A stretch of 26,446 nucleotides of DNA from CAYPNP01 sp964412195 (lineage in GTDB: Bacteria > Acidobacteriota > JAAYUB01), in contig CAYPNP010000043.1 in assembly GCA_964412195.1 (NCBI GenBank), positions 1 through 26,446 on the forward strand, in the 5' to 3' direction. Of this stretch, positions 23,387 through 26,446 are shown piece after piece (the stretch's first letter is position 1; each line of letters begins with the position of its first letter). The notes under the pieces were generated by a model. That model saw only the letters and a program-made list of their open reading frames with translations, was not told the origin of the DNA and searched no databases. Position numbers and translations under genes: made by a program.

Positions 23387-23483
23387 TCACCGCGGAGGCG
23401 CAAAGACGCAGAGCCAATCCGAGAGCCAGTGATCGCAAAACGAAGCCAGGGATTTCTCGGCGCCTCCGCGTCTCCGCGGTGAA
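23387..23483. repeat. Short intergenic palindromic repeat, CACCGCGGAGG ends
   Basis: TCACCGCGGAGGCGCAAAGA at 23387 is mirrored by GCGCCTCCGCGTCTCCGCGG ending just before TGAA at 23483. It has the same family look as 9031-9153, with a 50-base interior. The remaining gap to the next start (23484-23597) shows only the ribosome-binding site of the PilZ gene. Confidence 0.72.
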
Positions 23484-23597
23484 TGACTATCTGCCGATTT
23501 CGCGTCACTGGATAAAAAATGCGGGAATTTGACCGTCCGGGCGGAACAGCGGCCGGTGCATCCGTTTGATTCCGTGACATCATCGCGGAGGTGACGC

Positions 23598-23915
23598 ATG
23601 CCCCAGGTCAAGGGAATGGTCCGGCGCGCCGAGAAGCGAGTCTCGCTGCGCCTGCCGGTCCGGATCGAGCTGGAGGAGAGGACGGGGCCGCCGGCAGTCC
23701 TGGAGGGATCGGCGGAGGAGCTGTCCGGCCACGGGTTCCGCCTGCGGCTGGAGTCCGGCCCACTGCCGGAGTGGGTGGAGCTGGACCGGCCCTATCCGGT
23801 CCGCCTGGCCGTCGGCGGCCGGGCCATGACGACGCTGCTGGAGTTCGTGTGGCGGTCGGGCGACTGCTGCGGGGTGCGCTTCTGGCAGTGGGACAGCGCC
23901 TGGCCCATCCGCTAG
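23598..23915 (+). CDS. PilZ domain protein (probable c-di-GMP effector)
   Basis: A single-domain PilZ protein of 105 residues. The N-terminal RxxxR box is present (R10-AEK-R14, followed by VSLRLPVRIEL), and the second box reads ELSGHG (41-46), where the usual first residue Asp/Asn is replaced by Glu. The rest, FRLRLESGPLPEWVELDRPYPVRLAVGGRAMTTLLEFVWR, fits the six-stranded barrel. Such proteins bind cyclic di-GMP and alter motility, secretion or polysaccharide output through partner proteins; the Glu substitution may weaken binding. GGAGG lies 6 bases before the ATG. It stands alone between repeat elements. Confidence 0.85.
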   Translation: MPQVKGMVRRAEKRVSLRLPVRIELEERTGPPAVLEGSAEELSGHGFRLRLESGPLPEWVELDRPYPVRLAVGGRAMTTLLEFVWRSGDCCGVRFWQWDSAWPIR

Positions 23916-24166
23916 ATTGCGGATTGCGGATTGCGGATTGGGGAGCCGGGAATCCTTGACACGGATTGACGCGGATTTTCACGGATGCACACGAATTCCA
24001 ATCCAGGAGCCGGTTTGCAATCCATGTCAATCCATCCGGATCCGTGTCAATCCGCAATCCGAATCTTCACCACAGAGGCACAGAGGAAACTGAGGCATTT
24101 CAGGATTTTCAATCCGCAATCCGCAATCCGAAATCCGCAATTCTGCAAATCCGCAATCCGCAATTG
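23916..24166. repeat. Nested palindromic repeat block (ATTGCGG outer, ACACGGAT inner)
   Basis: ATTGCGG units (23918-23940) begin directly after the PilZ stop and are mirrored by CAATCCGCAATCCGCAAT units (24112-24165) that run up to the DinB stop. Within them, ACACGGATTGACGCGGAT (23959-23976) is mirrored by ATCCGGATCCGTGTCAATCC (24032-24051). The 29-base core is at 23995-24023, and a CACCACAGAGGCACAGAGG module is at 24067-24085. The two arm sets are truly nested. Confidence 0.8.
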
Positions 24167-24168
24167 GT

Positions 24169-24657
24169 TCAGCTGTCCAGGAACGACCAGTCGGCGGCGG
24201 GGCGGCCCTTCCACACCCAAAGGACGTAGTCCACCGTGTCCGGCTCCAGCTTCAGCCGGCGCATGTGCAGGGCGTTCTGCCCGCGGTGGTGGGTCGAGTG
24301 GCAAGTCACCTGGAGGAAGGCCTCGGTGCGGGTGGGCTCGCACGGCGGCTCGAGGTGCGGCAGCCGGACCGCCTCGCCGAGCCGGCCCCGGCTGGCGGCC
24401 CAGGCCTGCTCGATCTGCTCGTGCGCCTTGCGGGCGTAGCGGGCCAGGTCCTTCGCCGTCCGGAAATTGCGGGGCTCGGTCAGGAACGGTTCCCGGCCGA
24501 GGAGGAACTGGGCGTAGAAGGACTGGACCAGGTGCAGGTGGTGCAGCCGGGCGTGCAGGGCCTTGTTCCGCCGGGCCGCCGGGTGGTCCAGCACCTCCCG
24601 CCAATGGGACGCGTCGGCCCAGGCCATGTGCTGCAGCAGGTCGTGCAGGATGTCGAT
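24169..24657 (-). CDS. DinB-family metal-binding protein, apparent ATC start
   Basis: The product (162 residues from ATC 24657, 152 from the first ATG at 24627) is a DinB/YfiT-type four-helix bundle. It has the typical first helix DILHDLLQHMAWADA, a second helix HARLHHLHLVQSFYAQFLLG with a likely metal ligand (H40 or nearby), and the CHSTHHRGQNALHMRRL segment (119-135) with H120/H124. Members bind Ni, Zn or Fe and include thiol-dependent transferases; substrate unknown. The family start aligns with ATC at 24657, which is preceded at 6 bases by GGAGG, while ATG 24627 has no Shine-Dalgarno and would cut the first helix. No ATG, GTG or TTG occurs in frame between the GGAGG and 24627. A promoter at 24702-24731 fits the upstream start. 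Confidence 0.85.
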   Translation of the reverse strand: MDILHDLLQHMAWADASHWREVLDHPAARRNKALHARLHHLHLVQSFYAQFLLGREPFLTEPRNFRTAKDLARYARKAHEQIEQAWAASRGRLGEAVRLPHLEPPCEPTRTEAFLQVTCHSTHHRGQNALHMRRLKLEPDTVDYVLWVWKGRPAADWSFLDS

Positions 24658-24701
24658 GGCACACCTCCGGGGATGGCGTTGTCCGGATCGGGTCGGTCAT
24701 C

Positions 24702-24731
24702 ATGATAACCGCCCCGGCTTGACTTTGGCAA
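24702..24731 (-). promoter_or_regulatory. Promoter for the DinB-family gene
   Basis: Minus-strand TTGCCA (24726-24731, 5 of 6), 18-base spacer, TATCAT (24702-24707, 5 of 6). The start site near 24695 gives a leader of about 38 bases with GGAGG. Confidence 0.5.
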
Positions 24732-24762
24732 GTCGCTCATGCAAATTTCGGAGGATCGCAGG

Positions 24763-24900
24763 TCAGGCCGGTGGACGGGCGGACTTCCTTTTGCCCTGGT
24801 GGATCACGAGGAGGACGATGACCGCCGCCGTCAGCGGCAGCACCACGCACCCGCAACCGAGACCGGAGATGATGACCAGTTCGACCCACCCCAGTGCCAC
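24763..24900 (-). CDS. 45-residue single-pass membrane peptide
   Basis: A small gene starting at GTG 24900 and ending at TGA 24763. It is led by AGGGGGTG about 8 bases before the GTG, with an in-frame stop further upstream that leaves this as the only reasonable start. The product has a short polar start (ALGWVE) and hydrophobic stretches LVIISGLGCGCVVL and PLTAAVIVLLVI, then a basic tail HQGKRKSARPPA. The basic C-terminus suggests an N-out, C-in orientation. There are two Cys in GCGC. Family and function are unknown. It sits directly upstream of the DinB promoter on the same strand. Confidence 0.55.
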   Translation of the reverse strand: MALGWVELVIISGLGCGCVVLPLTAAVIVLLVIHQGKRKSARPPA

Positions 24901-25104
24901 GATCCCGCACCCCCTGATTCCCGCCCGGCCAGCCGCCCGGGTCTGCCAACCCTAGCATCGCACCGTTCGCGCGTTTCGTCAATCGGCGTTTGTGCCGATT
25001 TCACGCCGATTTCCACCCCGGTTCATCGTTTTTTCACAAACCGGCGCCACCCTTGCGGGCGACCGGCCCCCCGCCGGGCCGGCAATCCACCCGGGAGGAG
25101 TCCC
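24901..25104. other. Gap between divergent genes, two small inverted repeats
   Basis: The 204 bases between the membrane peptide and the CreD-like gene show no coding character. AATCGGC-GTTTGT-GCCGATT (24981-25000) and CCGGTT (25018-25023) with AACCGG (25039-25044) are small inverted repeats that could be operators. No clear promoter was found. A GGGAGGAG motif precedes the next ATG. Confidence 0.4.
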
Positions 25105-26334
25105 ATGATCAAGCGGATCGCGGCCATCGCCTTCATCTTCGTCTGCACCAGCGCCGCCTGGCTCATCCTCAGCGGCACCGTCCTGTTCCGCACCGAAAAC
25201 CAGGACAAGGAGCTGACCCGCGCGGTCGGCCAGCTCTGGGGCGAGCCCCAGCAGCAACGCGCCCCGTCCGTGTTCTATCAGGAGGAGATTCTCCGGAAAG
25301 TGGAGTCCTTCGACAACGGCCGGCCGGTGGTCAAGGAGGAGACGAACTACGTCCGCCATGACCTGCCCGTCGTCGCCAGCGACATCGCCGTCCGCCTCCA
25401 CCTGGAGCACCGGCAGAAGGGGCTGCTGTGGTACGCCACGTACGATGTGGATTTCCAGGGCCGCTACCGGGTGCGCAATACCGCCGCCGCCCGGCAAACG
25501 GTCTGGCTGGATTTCCCCTTCCCGTCCCGCGGCGCGGAGTACGACGACTTCCGCCTCCGGGTGGACGGGGCGGAGGTGGCCCAGTTGAACCTGCGGGAGG
25601 GCGCCGTCACGCACCGGGTCGCCCTCGAGCCCGGGCAGGAGGCCGAGTTCGGCGTCTCCTACCGGTCGCGGGGCATGAGGGAGTGGGGCTATACGTTCGG
25701 CGACTCCGTCCACCAGGTCCGCAACTTCCGGCTGAGCCTCCAAACCGATTTTGACGGGTACAACTTCCCGGACAAGACCATTTCCCCCACGACCAAGATC
25801 GCCACCGGGAAAGGCTGGCGACTGGACTGGAATTTCCGCAACCTGCTCACCGGGGTGCGGATCGGACTCACGTTGCCGGAGAAGCTCAATCCCGGGCCCT
25901 GGGTTTGCATGGTCACGGCGGCGGCGCCCGTGTCGCTCTTCCTCTTCTTCTTCGCCCTCTTCCTCTTCACCACGCTGCGGCGCGTGCCGGTCCACCCGAT
26001 GAACTACTTCTTCGTGGCGGCGGCCTTCTTCAGCTTCCACCTGCTGCTGGCCTACCTCGTCGACCACGTGTCCATCCCCTGGGCGTTCGCGGCCGCGTCG
26101 GCGGTGTCGGTGGGGCTGGTGGTCTCCTACATGCGCCTGGTGGTCGGCCCGCGCTTCGCCTTCGTGGAGGTCGCCCTGGCCCAGTTGGTCTACCTGGTGT
26201 TCTTCTCGTACACCTTCTTCTTCCAGGGATTCACCGGGCTGGCCATCACCCTGCTGTGCGTCGCCACCCTGTTCGTCACCATGCAGGCGACCGGCCGGAT
26301 CAACTGGGAAGACGTTTTCCGGAAGCAAAACTGA
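25105..26334 (+). CDS. CreD-like inner-membrane protein
   Basis: A 409-residue protein with one N-terminal membrane helix (6-28), a long extracytoplasmic beta-rich region (30-265; for example LLWYATYDVDFQGRYRVRNTAAARQTVWLDFPFPS and YTFGDSVHQVRNFRLSLQTDF), and five C-terminal helices (about 268-291, 300-320, 323-343, 351-372, 375-395). The last part, HPMNYFFVAAAFFSFHLLLAYLVDHVSIPWAFAAASAVSV and ending ATLFVTMQATGRINWEDVF, closely follows the pattern of CreD proteins, which end in ...LFxxLxxMxxxxRxxDW. CreD in enterobacteria is controlled by CreBC and linked to envelope stress and beta-lactam response, but no CreBC genes are nearby here. The N-terminal half is less CreD-like, so it may be a distinct subfamily. 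GGGAGGAG lies 5 bases before the ATG. Confidence 0.8.
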   Translation: MIKRIAAIAFIFVCTSAAWLILSGTVLFRTENQDKELTRAVGQLWGEPQQQRAPSVFYQEEILRKVESFDNGRPVVKEETNYVRHDLPVVASDIAVRLHLEHRQKGLLWYATYDVDFQGRYRVRNTAAARQTVWLDFPFPSRGAEYDDFRLRVDGAEVAQLNLREGAVTHRVALEPGQEAEFGVSYRSRGMREWGYTFGDSVHQVRNFRLSLQTDFDGYNFPDKTISPTTKIATGKGWRLDWNFRNLLTGVRIGLTLPEKLNPGPWVCMVTAAAPVSLFLFFFALFLFTTLRRVPVHPMNYFFVAAAFFSFHLLLAYLVDHVSIPWAFAAASAVSVGLVVSYMRLVVGPRFAFVEVALAQLVYLVFFSYTFFFQGFTGLAITLLCVATLFVTMQATGRINWEDVFRKQN

Positions 26335-26446
26335 GCCAATTGCGAATTGCGGATTGCCAATTGCGAATTGGCAGAATAGCGGATTGTCCTCAGTGCGGAG
26401 TGCGGAGTGCGGAGTTGCGAGCCGTTCCTGAGTTCCTGAGTTCCAT
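26335..26446. repeat. Intergenic tandem/inverted repeats (AATTGCG and GTGCGGA)
   Basis: GCCAATTGCGAATTGC (26336-26351) is mirrored by GCCAATTGCGAATTGGC-type sequence (26357-26373). Three GTGCGGA heptamers follow (26395-26415), then a GAGTTCCT duplication (26430-26444). The block runs off the window. Confidence 0.65.

Noticed and set aside
24737..25104. Upstream extension of the CreD-like gene and other frames in this gap
   Set aside because: Sequence before 25105 has no membrane or CreD-like character, while a GGGAGGAG motif fits ATG 25105.

Overview
The window is GC-rich DNA from a free-living bacterium. Three things point loosely to Acidobacteriota or a neighbouring phylum: a Hanks-type Ser/Thr kinase with a TolB-like/TPR sensor half, indolepyruvate:ferredoxin oxidoreductase, and the style of the repeat-filled intergenic DNA. 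No rRNA or marker gene settles the assignment. There are sixteen protein genes, one of them cut by the left edge, and one tRNA. No CRISPR array, transposase or phage gene was seen.

Layout, left to right. 1-481 is the C-terminal end of a Pro/Ala-rich protein. 507-3384 (minus) is a two-gene unit: a REC-PAS-kinase-REC hybrid histidine kinase followed by a degenerate ECF-sigma-like protein that ends in an anti-sigma-type zinc finger. 3679-4599 (plus) is an alkaline-phosphatase-superfamily metalloenzyme. 4813-7801 (minus) carries yraN, iorB and iorA; iorA and iorB overlap by ATGA. 8398-8919 is a small exported protein behind a good promoter and a possibly structured leader. 9201-9440 is a compact tRNA-His unit (promoter, tRNA, terminator). 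9740-10102 is a DUF2007-like tail-anchored protein, and 10418-11311 is a metallophosphoesterase. 11693-13840 pairs a 479-residue helical protein of unknown family with a GPP34/GOLPH3-like protein. 14136-21836 (minus) pairs a secreted plant-type leucine-rich-repeat protein (LRR-Fn3-FG-GAP) with a transmembrane Ser/Thr kinase, only 9 bases apart. 21935-23332 is a GT-C-like membrane protein, followed by a PilZ protein, a DinB-family protein that seems to begin at ATC, a 45-residue membrane peptide on the minus strand, and a CreD-like membrane protein.

Most of the longer gaps between genes are filled by one style of repeat: short imperfect tandem motifs of 6-9 bases arranged as nested inverted arms. 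The outermost arms are usually variants of CACCACAGAGGCACAGAG. The same modules recur in many gaps in different combinations, and in one place a module has become the end of a coding sequence.

The most promising undescribed units are the LRR-protein/kinase pair, which looks like a receptor kinase split over two genes, the helical-protein/GPP34 pair, and the modular palindromic repeat family. Family assignments come from reading motifs by eye; no database search was possible.
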